DNA of 64,000 bases, taken from contig CM046351.1 of the NCBI GenBank assembly GCA_025403435.1, positions 25,571,730 to 25,635,729 on the forward strand. The letters run 5' to 3'. The notes under the pieces were generated by a model, which was not told the origin of the DNA, made no database searches, and saw nothing but the letters and a program-made list of their open reading frames with translations. This document shows, piece by piece, positions 23,176 to 32,819 of this stretch. This DNA is from Artocarpus heterophyllus. Taxonomy: Eukaryota; Streptophyta; Magnoliopsida; Rosales; Moraceae. The translations under genes were made by a program, and so were the position numbers. How positions within the stretch are numbered: the stretch's first letter is position 1; each line of letters begins with the position of its first letter.

Positions 23176-23613
23176 TTAAGTTTTGATCATCTTAACAAAA
23201 TGCTCAAACAGTATTGGAGCTTCAGCTTTGGTTTTCATTAAGTATACCCAAGTACTTCTAGAAAAATCATCGACCAGTATAAGGAAGTATGCATGCCCAT
23301 CTTGTCTTTTAACGTGATAAGGACCCCATGTATCCATATGAATAAGATCAAAAATATTTTCAGATTTATTGCTTCTAACATAAAATTTCTTTTGACATTG
23401 CTTGGCACGGTGGCAAATATCACAAGGCCATGTCGTCTTTTCATTTTCAGAAACAAAAACATTAGAAACATCTTTTATTCTTACTATGGGAAGATGTCCT
23501 AATCTGCGATGAAATAACTTTGCTTGCACACTTGATTTTGCCATGCATATTCTTCTTGGAGGCTCTTGGCATAGTTGGTAAAGTCCCTCTTTCAGCCTAC
23601 CCGTTCCAATCAT
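23176..23613 (-). pseudogene. Element B integrase zinc finger and first catalytic Asp
   Basis: 145 codons with the HHCC site (FHRRLGH and CDICHRAKQ), the first catalytic Asp in HMDTWGP and the VDDFSRSTWVYL block. It ends at an in-frame TAA (23176-23178) where one C-to-T change at a Gln-type codon is the simplest cause. In frame with the gag-protease segment upstream, from which two stops separate it. Confidence 0.87.
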
Positions 23614-23679
23614 CTTCTTGTTTGCAAGGTCCTAAATCACACATTCATGTTGTTGAAAAACAACAAAACAATTTAGATC

Positions 23680-24489
23680 TTATGTTAACTTGCTAATAGA
23701 TATCAAGTTACAATTGAAATTGGGTAGGTACAATGCATGTCTCAGCGAAATTAAATCATTTATTTTAACATCTCCAATCATGGTTGTCTCTGCCTTTTCT
23801 CCATTTGGCAAAGAAACCTTGATTGGTCTAGGGTGGTTATTGGCTTCTATCAACAAAGTTGCATCTGATATGATATGGTCAGATGCACCAGTGTCAAGAA
23901 GCCAAATTATTTCTTTTACTTTACCAATGAAGTTCACACTAGAATTGGTATGGTTCTCTTTTGCGAACAACACTAGCAAGTTGTTGTATTGTTCTTGTGT
24001 GAAGACAGTCTGTTGATGCGTTGTGCTCATCTGAACAGTAGCAGCTTCTTTGTCTTTTCCATCTACAGCAACTGCATGAGCAGTATGTTTGTTCTTCTTT
24101 CTTCCTTGCCAATTGGATGGATAGCCCACTATTTCAAAGCAATTATCCTTGATGTGTCCAATTTTGTTGCAATGTTCACACCTAGGTCTTTTGCCTTGTT
24201 CCTTGTCCTTTTTTACATTGACCTTGAAAGCAACTGGCTCGCTCGTGTACATATGCCCGATGGTGATTTCCTCTGTGGTCAACAGCGAGCATGCATTCGG
24301 TAAACTCGGTAGTGGCTCTTTGTAGAGGATATTCGATCTTACCACACCAAAAACTTCATTGAGGCCCATGAGAAACTGATGTAATCTCTCCTCTTCCTTT
24401 TCTCTAGCAGCTACTCCACAAGTACAACCAGTACACTTTGCATCATGGGGCCTAGAGAATGAATTCAATTGCTCCCATAAACCTTTCAT
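23680..24489 (-). pseudogene. Element B gag C-terminus, zinc knuckle and protease
   Basis: 269 codons. The gag part has the CTGCTC cysteine motif near residues 19-24. The CCHC knuckle CEHCNKIGHIKDNC is at 104-117. The protease active site is DTG at 199-201, within WLLDTGASDHI. The frame ends in TAA (23680-23682) shortly after the protease and runs on with another TAG near 23624 before integrase. Confidence 0.88.
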
Positions 24490-24555
24490 TTTGGCATACT
24501 ATGCTGCAATTGTCATGTCTCTTTGACGTGTGTTTACTATCTCCCATTTGATCTC

Positions 24556-24945
24556 TTAGATTCTTGGACCACTTCCTTGAGAAAATCTCTCTTCCAATTC
24601 CTTCCACATGCCTCTGGCAGTATCATGATACACGACGCTACAATGCAGCTCCTCGTTGAGAGAATTAAGGATCCAAGACAGCACCATGGAATTACAGGTG
24701 ATCCAATCTTCTTCATCTGGATCTCCTTCAGTCGGTTTTGGTAGTCTACGATCTACAAACACCATTTTGTGCTTTGAAATCAAAGCATTTGTGTCAGCCC
24801 TCCTCCATGTTGGATAATTCGTTCCCTTGAGCATATGCATGACAAGTTGATCTCCTGGCCTATCTGAGTTGCTCAACCGATAGTGTAACGCCTTGTCAGT
24901 CTTTGTTGCTCCGGTTGTCCTCACGGTGGTAGTCTCTGCTGCCAT
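24556..24945 (-). pseudogene. Element B gag N-terminal part
   Basis: The likely gag start is the ATG at 24945 (MAAETTTVR); a longer open frame reaching 25071 merely reads back into the LTR. It contains LHYRLSNSDRPGDQLV and LKGTNYPTWRRA, typical of the start of a plant copia gag of the UBN2/DUF4219-like type. It ends in TAA at 24556-24558, with a second in-frame TAG near 24499 before the next segment. Confidence 0.82.
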
Positions 24946-24970
24946 TTTTAATGGATTTCGTAAGCAATCA

Positions 24971-24985
24971 ACCTCTTTGATACCC
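24971..24985 (-). other. Element B primer binding site
   Basis: The minus strand directly after the 5' LTR reads GGGTATCAAAGAGG, close to the initiator tRNA-Met complement TGGTATCAGAGC. Confidence 0.7.
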
Positions 24986-25244
24986 TGTAAAAATTGTTTG
25001 GATCGAACAATTTTCTCTAACTCTTCATTGAACGTAAATACAAAATATAGACAATAATGTATTACAGACAAAAACTATAAACAAGGAAATAAACAAAAAA
25101 TTACAAAAACAGAAACTAATTAATGAGAGAAATTGAATATGCATCCACAATCAATTAAATCTCACAATTCTAGTTGTTGACGAAATTCTCTAAATTGGTG
25201 CTAAGTCCATGATTCATGCTATGCAGTCCATGATTCTCGTAATA
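24986..25244 (-). repeat. Element B 5' LTR
   Basis: 259 bp, differing from the 3' LTR at about four positions. On the minus strand it runs TATTACGAG to TTTTTACA. At only 259 bp this LTR is short for a 4.8 kb copia element. Confidence 0.9.
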
Positions 25245-25249
25245 GATTT

Positions 25250-25949
25250 TTATTGGCTCACTTTTATTTTAAAATCAAAAGAGTTATAATTAACAGAAAC
25301 CCTAAGCATCCAGAGGAGCTCCATGCTCTTCAGTCACCGATTGGTCGGAATATGACGATGTTCGTCGAAGGGATCTCGCCGTCTTCACTTCATTCCCAAA
25401 AGTTTCGACAGTCTGTTTGAAGATTTGCTGAGCATACTATTTCCAAAGATCTACTTTTTAAATGCCATATCATATTCGCAAGCATGCCAAGTCTGCTAGA
25501 AGATCTACATTTTTTTTTTGGCATTTTTTGTTGTTACTCGAAGCTTTACTCTTCATAAGATGCCCAAAACTTGTGTTTTGCAATTGGTATTATATTAAAT
25601 GGCCAATAGAAATCACCTGCTCAATTTTGACGTTCATGGGTTTGACGGGTATAAAGACCTTTGCGAGAAGATGTTGATCATTTTTTTTTTCTAGAAATTT
25701 TTGTTTGTGATTTGGGTATGCCTTTGTTACAATATCCTTAGATCTGGAATTTTTTTTTTCTTTTCAATTCTAATACAATAAAGATATGAGAAGATGAAAA
25801 ATATTTTCCTATAGTTGTCAAACAATGAAAAGATCTTGGTTTTTTTTTTTTTTTCAAAAGTCGCCAAACAACAAAAATATATTAAAATTTTTTTTAAGTT
25901 CTAAAGGGGGTAAATTGTTTTGATTCTAGCTTGTTCTTAAGCCAAAATG
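25250..25949. other. Intergenic, nothing recognised
   Basis: Contains a slightly more GC-rich 100 bp near 25320-25420 and several T tracts. The 71-codon frame at 25462-25677 has no recognisable motif. ACTAT at 25950-25954 is the left target copy of element C. Confidence 0.45.
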
Positions 25950-25954
25950 ACTAT

Positions 25955-26317
25955 TGTTGATGACGTGGCCATTAATTAGTGAGTCATATTCTAGCTGATG
26001 AGTTGACATTATTAGCGGTGCGACTTGGTTGCAATAATCAGTTAAATTGATTGGTTCATATAATAGGTGTGTCAGTGAGTGTAATAGGGAGAATCTCATA
26101 GAATGAGAAAAGAGAGAGTAAGGAATGAAAGATAAGCCAAAAAGAAAGCAGAAAAAGACTTCTTCTATTCAAGAAAGAAGGATAGTTCAGGTAAGTATGT
26201 TTCTCATCAATAAAGAAATCCTTCAGTTCTTGGTTCTGTTGTTTTGTTTCCTTTTTTTATAGTTTTGTGATTCATTGCTTGGTTGAAATCAAGATTATCC
26301 TGGGAAATTTCACAACA
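25955..26317 (+). repeat. Element C 5' LTR
   Basis: 363 bp. It includes a segment near 26190-26240 (GTAAGTATGTTTCTCATC and following) that is missing or replaced in the 3' LTR, accounting for the length difference. Confidence 0.88.
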
Positions 26318-26320
26318 AAA

Positions 26321-26334
26321 TGGCATTAGAGGTT
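26321..26334 (+). other. Element C primer binding site
   Basis: TGGCATTAGAGG, three bases after the LTR, resembles TGGTATCAGAGC (initiator tRNA-Met) with transitions typical of decay. Confidence 0.7.
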
Positions 26335-26349
26335 TGTTACGAATCAAGG

Positions 26350-27334
26350 ATGGGCTCAACGAAGTTCGATATTGAGAAGTTTACAGGGAAGAATGATTTT
26401 GGGCTATGGCGACTCAAGATAAGGGCGATTTTGGTACAACAAGGACTAGAGGATGCCTTAGGCTGTGAAAACTCCCTCTCATCGAATCTGTCAGATGAGA
26501 AGAAGAAGCAAATTCTTGAGAAGGCACACAACCCGATTATCCTCTGTTGGGTGATAAAGTCTTGTGAAAAGTATCGAAGGAGAAGTTTACAGTAGAGGTA
26601 TGGAAGAAATTGGAAAATTTTTACTTGATGAAATCCTTAGCAAATCAACTTTTCTTGAAACTGAAGCTCTACACTGTTAAAATGCCTCCTAGAAAATCTA
26701 TCGAAGAGCATCTTGATGATTTCAATAAGCTAATCTTGGATTTGGAGAATATTGACATCAAATTGAAGATGAAGATCAGGCGTTACTTCTCCTGAAATCT
26801 CTTCCAAGTACATATGAAACCTTATTAGATACTCTAATATGTGGTCGAGATTCTCTGACCTTGGAAGAGGTCCATACTGCACTTATGTCCAAAGAATTAA
26901 AGAAGAAGTCAGAGACAAAGGCAGAGACATCAAGCAAGTTGTCTGGTGAAGGCTTACTTGCCAGGGGCTGAACTAGAAGAAGGGATTTCAGAGACAAATA
27001 TAAGTCTTGATCAAAATCAAGACCAAGATTGACGTGTTTCACTTATCATTGCAAAGGGTATTTTAAAAGGGATTGCCCTGAAAGGAAGGAAAAGAAGAGG
27101 TCAACTAAGAAGATTCAAGAAGAGGGAGATGTAGACGTTGCCTCTGAAGGATATGAAAGTGCTGACGTGTTGACAGTTTCAGAAACTAAATCAAAAAATG
27201 AATGGATTCTTGACTCAGGGTGTTCGTTCCATATGACACCAAATGAGTCTTGGATTAATAGGTATATGAAACAAGAATCAGGACAAGTTTTGCTAGGAAA
27301 CCATAAATCTTGCAAGGTTCTGGAACGGGCATAG
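26350..27334 (+). pseudogene. Element C gag, zinc knuckle and protease (degenerate)
   Basis: Probable gag start at ATG 26350 (MGSTKFDIEKFTGKNDF); an upstream ATG at 26320 overlaps the primer site and is unlikely to be the start. The frame breaks by ~26595, reappears at 26610-26795 and again at 27029. The zinc knuckle is damaged (CFTYHCKGYFKRDC: the spacing is shifted and Tyr follows the Gly where His is expected). The protease retains DSG within WILDSGCSFHMTPN. At least two frameshifts separate the pieces. Confidence 0.8.
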
Positions 27335-27468
27335 TGGTGATCCTCATGGCAGACGGCTGTGAAAGAAAAATCCACAGTGTGAGGCACCTTCCTGAGTTGA
27401 AAAGGAACTTAATCACACTACGAATGCTTGACTTAAAAGGGTTTTAGTTCAAGGCAAAAAATGGTTGC

Positions 27469-28334
27469 TTGAAGGTTCTAAAGGGGTCAATGGTTTTTAT
27501 GAAGGGCTTAAGAGTCAATGGTCTCTATGTTCTGCAAGGCAAAACTATAGTTGGGACAGCTTTAGTGGCTTCAAAAGAACCATCTGATTATACCTCTCTT
27601 TGGCATTATAGGCTTCGCCATGCTAGTGAGAGGGGGCTCCAAAAACTTAGCAGGCAAGGACTTCTGGACAAAGGGAAGCTTGGAAAGTTGGATTTTTGTG
27701 AGCACTATGTCTATGGTAAGTCTTGTAGAGTTAAGTTTGGTATTAGTAAACATAGCACTAAGGGAACATTAGATTATCTACGCTCTGATTTGTGGGGGCC
27801 TTCTAGAATCATATCTCTAGGAAGGGCTAAGTATTTCATGTCTATAATTGATGACTTTTCTCGAGGAGTGTGGGTTTTCATGTTGAAAAACAAAAATGAT
27901 GCGCTGTGAATTTTTGATCAGTGGGTAGTGCTAATGGAAAACCAAATAGGGAAGAAAGTTAAGAGATTAAGGACTAACAATGGCTTTGAATATTGTTCGA
28001 AAGAATTTCATAGCGATTGTGTTTCAATGGGTATCTCAAAACAACATACTGTTGGTGGAACACCTCAACAGAATGGTCTTGCTGAAAGAGTTAACAAGAC
28101 TATTCTTGAGAGAGTGAGGTGCTGTTGTTTGTTTCAGAACTACCTAAGTCTTTTTGGGCTAAGGCATTCAAAACTGCCTGCTATCTCATTAATAGATCTC
28201 CCTCTACTGCAATTCAGTTCAAGACACCACTGGAGAAGTGGTTAGGCAAACCAGGGAGTTATGATCATCTCAAGGTTTTTGGCTGTGTTGCTTATGCACA
28301 CCAAAAACAAGGGAAGCTTGAACTAAGAGCCTAG
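27469..28334 (+). pseudogene. Element C integrase (degenerate, second catalytic Asp lost)
   Basis: Pieces at 27469-27909, 27928-28245 and 28119-28334 together span a copia integrase. The HHCC zinc site is damaged (FCEHYVYGK lacks one Cys). The first catalytic Asp is in RSDLWGP. The second catalytic position reads RTNNGFEY, Asn instead of Asp (a G-to-A change). The Glu is in NGLAERVNKT. A TGA lies at ~27907 and a frameshift near 28119 precedes KSFWAKAFKTACYLINRSP. Confidence 0.82.
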
Positions 28335-28346
28335 AAATGCATTTTC

Positions 28347-28708
28347 ATGGGCTATCCAGAAGGTGTGAAAGGCTATAGACTGTGGAGTTTAGGTGCTGGT
28401 AAACCTAAAATGATCATAAGTTGTGATATAGTCTTTAATGAGACACAATACTATAAAGATCTAAAGCTTACTGGTGAAGTCAGTGTAAGCTTACAGGTAG
28501 GTGAGGATCTTGAGCTAAACGTGGAGCTTGTGGTCAGTGATAGCCTTATGAGCAGGGAAATCAGCACTAGTACTCATTCTAGTAGGGAGGATACACAGCC
28601 TCAGAAATATAATTTGGCAAGGGACAGACAAAGGCAGGAAATAAGACCTCCAGACAGGTTTGGCTATGTTGATTATATAGCATTTGCACTTAATATAGCT
28701 TTAGATCT
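28347..28708 (+). pseudogene. Element C integrase C-terminus and linker, cut by element D
   Basis: Encodes MGYPEGVKGYRLW and SCDIVFNETQYY, the usual end of copia integrase, then an acidic/polar linker and RPPDRFGYVDYIAFALNIA, the region that normally leads into RT. The frame runs into the LTR of element D at 28714. The matching continuation resumes at 36048. Confidence 0.82.
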
Positions 28709-30147
28709 TGTTGTGTTAGACATGTATGCTCTAAGGAGTAAAAATGTAATACGTTTTTCGAGACATTTTTATCAATAAATAATTTATTCATTTATATATA
28801 CCAAATATTGTCCTCTTTACGTTCATATTTGTTGAATGTATGATAAGCAAACAGTAGTCTGAGACTGTCAGTCTAAACCTTAAGAATTGGGCATATGATG
28901 GGATGATTATGCGGTAGACACGATTCTTAAGGTGATGGTCTAAAACATATGATCCGCAATCGAGGGAATAAAGTTGGGCGCTTTATTCATGTGAAGATTG
29001 TTATGTTGTCTATATCCCTTTTGGGAGATGGTTTGTCTTGGCCATCGGAGTTGGACTCCGTGAATAGAAACATTGGCGCGTTGTCATAGTTGACGATGTG
29101 TTGGATCGGGACATAAAGTGAATTGATTTGGATTAATAATTCTGTCTTGGCAAATCGATTCACTTTAGACAATCATTTGTATTGTATCTTAATCCTGAGA
29201 TGAATAATGAGCCTGTTGTCTTGACTTGTGTCTTTTGATATACCAATGGGTGACTCCCATATTTCTATAGTGGCATGCATGCCGGTACGTTGGAGGCATG
29301 ACTCTTGATAGCGTAGACTTGTTATTCATAGATATGGAATCCATAGCTCCTCTTTAGGAGTAATGATATCCTCTTATATGTGTTGTCCTGTAATTGGAAA
29401 ACTGGAGCGCTCAACCATTTGGATACATAGGTGTAACTGAATGGTATACTATCTTTGGATGGTAAGTTTTCTAATGGTGAGACAATGGAACGTAAGATAA
29501 AAATAATCGGGAAGGTAAGACAGAACTTGTCCTTAAGCCGATTATGGATGATCATATGGGGATGCGATACACTATGATATGTCATGGAGACTTAGCTACA
29601 CGAGCTTTGTAATTCTATAAAGTTCGAGAGTGCAGCTCCAAGCTTTTAGTGGAGTAACGTTGGAGTTGATAATTGTGAAATGTATATCTGGGATATTGGG
29701 TTTCATAATTATCATGAGCTTGAACTTTATAGGTCCATTTTGGTCCCCTTTGCTAGCTCACAAAATCCTGTAACGATACGGTGTGTTTTTCCAATAATTG
29801 GTGACTTATGTCGGATTTATCAGATTGGTTTAAAATTTATAAGAATCAAATAATTCATGTCTGTTTATCGGTTGAATTAATTATGTAAGAAAATTAGTTC
29901 AAGATGAACTTGTTGAATTATTGCGTTCGGCTAATTCTTGTCGGTTTATCGGTTGTTTTAATTTTGGACAATTAGAACAAGATAAACTTGTAGAATTATT
30001 GTGAATTAATTTATTTTCTTAGAGATTATCTTGATAAAGTTTGTTTTGATCAGATATCTTTTCTATTGGGCTATTTAAATCAAAACTGAGACTTTATCCT
30101 TTAGAATCTCGGGTGGAAAATGAAAGATTCGTGGAGATTTTTTTTTC

Positions 30148-30237
30148 TCGGCAGTTTGGCCTGCCGGATGACGTGTTCGGCCTGCCGAACTGGCCTGTTC
30201 GGCCTGCCTATCAGAAAGTTCGGCCTGCCGACCGACG
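30148..30237 (+). repeat. CGGCCTGCCG palindrome cluster in U3 of D (5' LTR)
   Basis: Four copies related to TTCGGCCTGCCGAA: at 30158, 30176-30189, 30199 and 30219, spaced ~20 bp. Each can pair TTCGGC with GCCGAA around a CT centre. The last copy continues as GCCGACCGAC, which includes the DRE-type core GCCGAC. Confidence 0.85.
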
Positions 30238-30345
30238 ACAGTTAAGATTACGCGTTTTCACGCGTATCCTATCAGATATTGATTCGAACTTGATTCTGTT
30301 TCGATTTTTTGAGACCTAATCTGATATGGACTGACCCTAGGACCA

Positions 30346-30365
30346 ATAGGTATAAAAAGGGAGTG
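30346..30365 (+). promoter_or_regulatory. Element D LTR TATA box
   Basis: TATAAAAAGGGAG follows the U3 palindromes and lies ~400 bp before the LTR end. The same sequence occurs at the equivalent place in the 3' LTR (35642) and in element E (53219). Confidence 0.7.
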
Positions 30366-30753
30366 AGTCTAATGATTTACTCAGATCAATTTGAGAGATT
30401 AAGAGTGATACTCTTCTAGTGAGCATCTAAAAACTCCATGAAACCTTTTGTTCACAAATCACGAACACTAGCTTTGGGTTCTCTCTATTGGTTGGAAGGA
30501 GAGTCACCGGTGGAAGAGCTGTACGTGTGAGCCCACACTCACTCCGGTTGTGGATAGAGAATGGCAAAGAAGACCAGTTGGTTGAGGCTCTTCTGGAAAG
30601 TTACTTCTCTACACAGGTCGCGGAGGTTCTTCGGCACACTGAGGTTAGTAAGATCTGTTTAATTTATACATATAACATGTCAAACTTGTGTTTTAGAAAT
30701 TACTCTGATGAAAAATTTTTAAAAATTCCGCTGCGCACTTTGTTTCCAACAAT

Positions 30754-30770
30754 TGGTATCAGAGTCGAGG
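30754..30770 (+). other. Element D primer binding site
   Basis: TGGTATCAGAGTCGAGG, two bases after the 5' LTR, is a near-exact complement to the 3' end of plant initiator tRNA-Met. Confidence 0.9.
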
Positions 30771-31260
30771 TTTTTACATAAATTTGCAAGTTTGTGATCA
30801 TGTTATATGCATAAATTTTGTGATCTTAGTCTCTTCTATGCTTGACTTAAATTTTATAGAGAGATGGCACTCTAGGTTTCTATATAATATATATGTTGTC
30901 ATGGATTATGTGGTGAATGTTCATTAATTAATTATGGTTGATTAAATCATTGTTTAATTATTTATTAATTAATTAATACCGGTTATGGTTCCTTAGAGGT
31001 TTGAATGTGTATCTAGGTTTTTCTTGTAATTAGATGGCGGACTATCATCTCCGTCTAGGAATTGTTATTTAATTTTTAATTTGTAAGAATATTGTAATTA
31101 AATAATTATTCGGAGAAGACGGAACGAGAAGTCGGATCTTAAAGATTGATGATGGCGCCTCCAAGTATTTCCTGAGTCTCTAATTTTATGTTTTTGAATT
31201 GTTGAAAATAAAATTGATGAATTGCATTAAAATTGTACTTTCTGGAATGTGCGTTTTCTG

Positions 31261-31410
31261 CTCGGTCGGCATGCCGGACCTCACAATTCGACAGGCCGAC
31301 AGTGGGGTAGAAATTTTGGTGCTCTACCGGCAGGCCGAACCTTCATGTTCGGCAGGCCGAACCTCCATGATCGGTAGGCCGATCACCTAGATCGGCCTGC
31401 CGACCGAGAG
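31261..31410 (+). repeat. CGGCAGGCCG palindrome cluster in the leader of D
   Basis: Six copies in 150 bp, including TTCGGCAGGCCGAA at ~31348-31361, ATCGGTAGGCCGAT and ATCGGCCTGCCGAC. Most are in the orientation opposite to those in the LTR. Lies ~510 bp downstream of the primer site and ~1 kb before gag. Confidence 0.85.
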
Positions 31411-31955
31411 CTACCAAATGTCCAAAAAAGGTGTAATTTTTCGGTGCAGTTTTAATTTTATTTTTGGGACGATTCTGAGAAACATTAAATTTGGATTTGA
31501 CCAGAAATATGAAGTGTTCGATTCATACGGGATTGGAGACTTGAAGATGGATATTACATGAAGAAGGATACAGCTTGAGGATTCAAGGATGAAGAATCGA
31601 TAAATGTCTTGATTATTCTCTTGTAATCTTATTTTTCTATTCTCTAGGGTGGAACCATAATATTACAGTTATTATTATTTTGCTTGTAGCTTTGCTTGTC
31701 TGCATTATAATATGATTTACCATGTATATTGATAACATGCCATATAGAATAGGGAGTGTCGCTCATATTAAAATTGTTCATGTATGTTTTTGAAATAAAA
31801 CCTTGACTTCAAAAGATTGAGTGAGAGAAGGTTTTCGAAGAGAGAACCTAAGGCCTCCATCGTTGGTCTATAGGAATAACATGGTGGTCCTGACCCCTCG
31901 GAAGGGATTTCTATCATGTACCAGATTGGATCTCTGAAAGGATAAGGTATTTTAG

Positions 31956-32203
31956 TATGATTTATGGTTGCACACCCCTAGGTGGTGATTATAAATCATA
32001 GATAAAATATTGAAACGGTTATACGCTCACGTTAATTTTATTATTAACCTCCCCTAGGAGCTCTGTTAATAAAATTAATGGCCAAAGAAACGATTATTAA
32101 TATATGCTGGATCATACGGGTCCTGGATGGCATATATTAATCAGGAGGGGATCCGTGTTCCTGATTGAATTTAGCATGACTCCCCTAGGAGCTTGTTGAA
32201 TTC
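31956..32203 (+). repeat. Four consecutive stem-loops in the element D leader
   Basis: Arms TATGATTTAT/ATAAATCATA (31956-32000) enclose CACCCCTAGGTGGTG. TTAATTTTAT..TTAAC pairs with GTTAATAAAATTAA (32032-32078) around CTCCCCTAGGAGCTCT. ATTAATATATGC pairs perfectly with GCATATATTAAT (32096-32141). GAATTTAGCATGACTCC pairs imperfectly with GGAGCTTGTTGAATTC around CCTA (32167-32203). Gag starts 152 nt further on. The same order of structures occurs in element E at 54730-55053. Confidence 0.75.
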
Positions 32204-32354
32204 TGAGTTAGGAATTATCGTTGTAAGGTTGTGATATTTTCAAGGTTTTGACACATAAACACATTTGTATGATTTTACATGATTGTGTTATCTTACTAAA
32301 TTATTATATATGTTTGCTTATGTTTGGTATATGATTCTTTATTGTAGATTAAAA

Positions 32355-32819
32355 ATGTCTAAAAACGCTTTATCATCGATACTTGACAAAAACCAATTAA
32401 CCGGTGAGAACTATAACGATTGGAAACGGAACCTGGACATCGTCCTTTCCTTTGAGAAACTGAAATATGTTCTGACAACTCCTTGTCCTCCCGAGCCTAC
32501 GGGAGACTCAAGTAATGAGCAATTCCAAGCGTATGACCGCTGGAAAGATGCTAATGATCAGGCCCGCTGCTATGTTATGGCTAGCATGAACAACGTGCTG
32601 TAGGCTCAACATCAGCATTATGAGACTGCGAAGCAGATCTTGGATAATCTTGAGGACATGTTTGGAGGCAAGGCCATAACAAAGCGGCAAGGGGCGCTTT
32701 GGAAACTCTTAAACTGTAGACAGAGACCGGGGACATCTGTAAAGGAGCACATGATGTTGGTCATGGGTTACCTCGCTGAGGCACAAACCAATGGAGCCGA
32801 CATCGATGCTGAAACTTAG
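32355..32819 (+). pseudogene. Element D gag N-terminal part
   Basis: Starts MSKNALSSILDKNQLTGENY at 32355; a longer open frame reaches back to 32283 but the Met at 32355 aligns with the gag start of element E. Contains YNDWKRNLDIVLSFEKLKYVL and PPEP...YDRWKDANDQARCYVMASM, matching E gag position for position. Two in-frame TAG codons (32601-32603 and 32817-32819) are each explained by one C-to-T change. Otherwise the frame is continuous into the next segment. Confidence 0.87.

Larger units (their letters stand above)
20398..25244 (-). mobile_element. Copia element B: LTR retrotransposon with non-canonical TA..CA LTR ends
   Basis: Two 259 bp LTRs differ at only about four positions, yet the 4.3 kb interior has roughly ten in-frame stops and at least one frameshift. 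On the minus strand the LTR begins TATTGCGAGAATC (or TATTACGAGAATC) and ends CAATTTTTACA, so the termini are TA..CA. The 5 bp duplication GATTT (20393-20397 and 25245-25249) fixes this boundary. A tRNA-Met primer site and a purine tract (GAGGGAGGC) sit where expected. Domain order is gag, protease, integrase, RT, RNase H (copia). Confidence 0.9.
28714..30751 (+). repeat. Element D 5' LTR
   Basis: 2038 bp, TG..CA, with a TATA box (TATAAAAAGG) at 30351. About 120-200 bp upstream of the TATA is a cluster of CGGCCTGCCG palindromes (30148-30237). Small frames in it (29322-29585, 30488-30781) recur in the other LTR simply because the LTR is duplicated. Confidence 0.9.

Noticed and set aside
24946..25071. 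Longer gag of element B starting inside its LTR
   Set aside because: The extra 42 codons are LTR and primer-site sequence. The Met at 24945 starts the recognisable gag.
29322..29585. Open frame repeated in both D LTRs (also 34655-34918), and 30488-30781 with 35779-36048
   Set aside because: They recur only because the LTR is duplicated. No domain, and they lie in U3 or U5.
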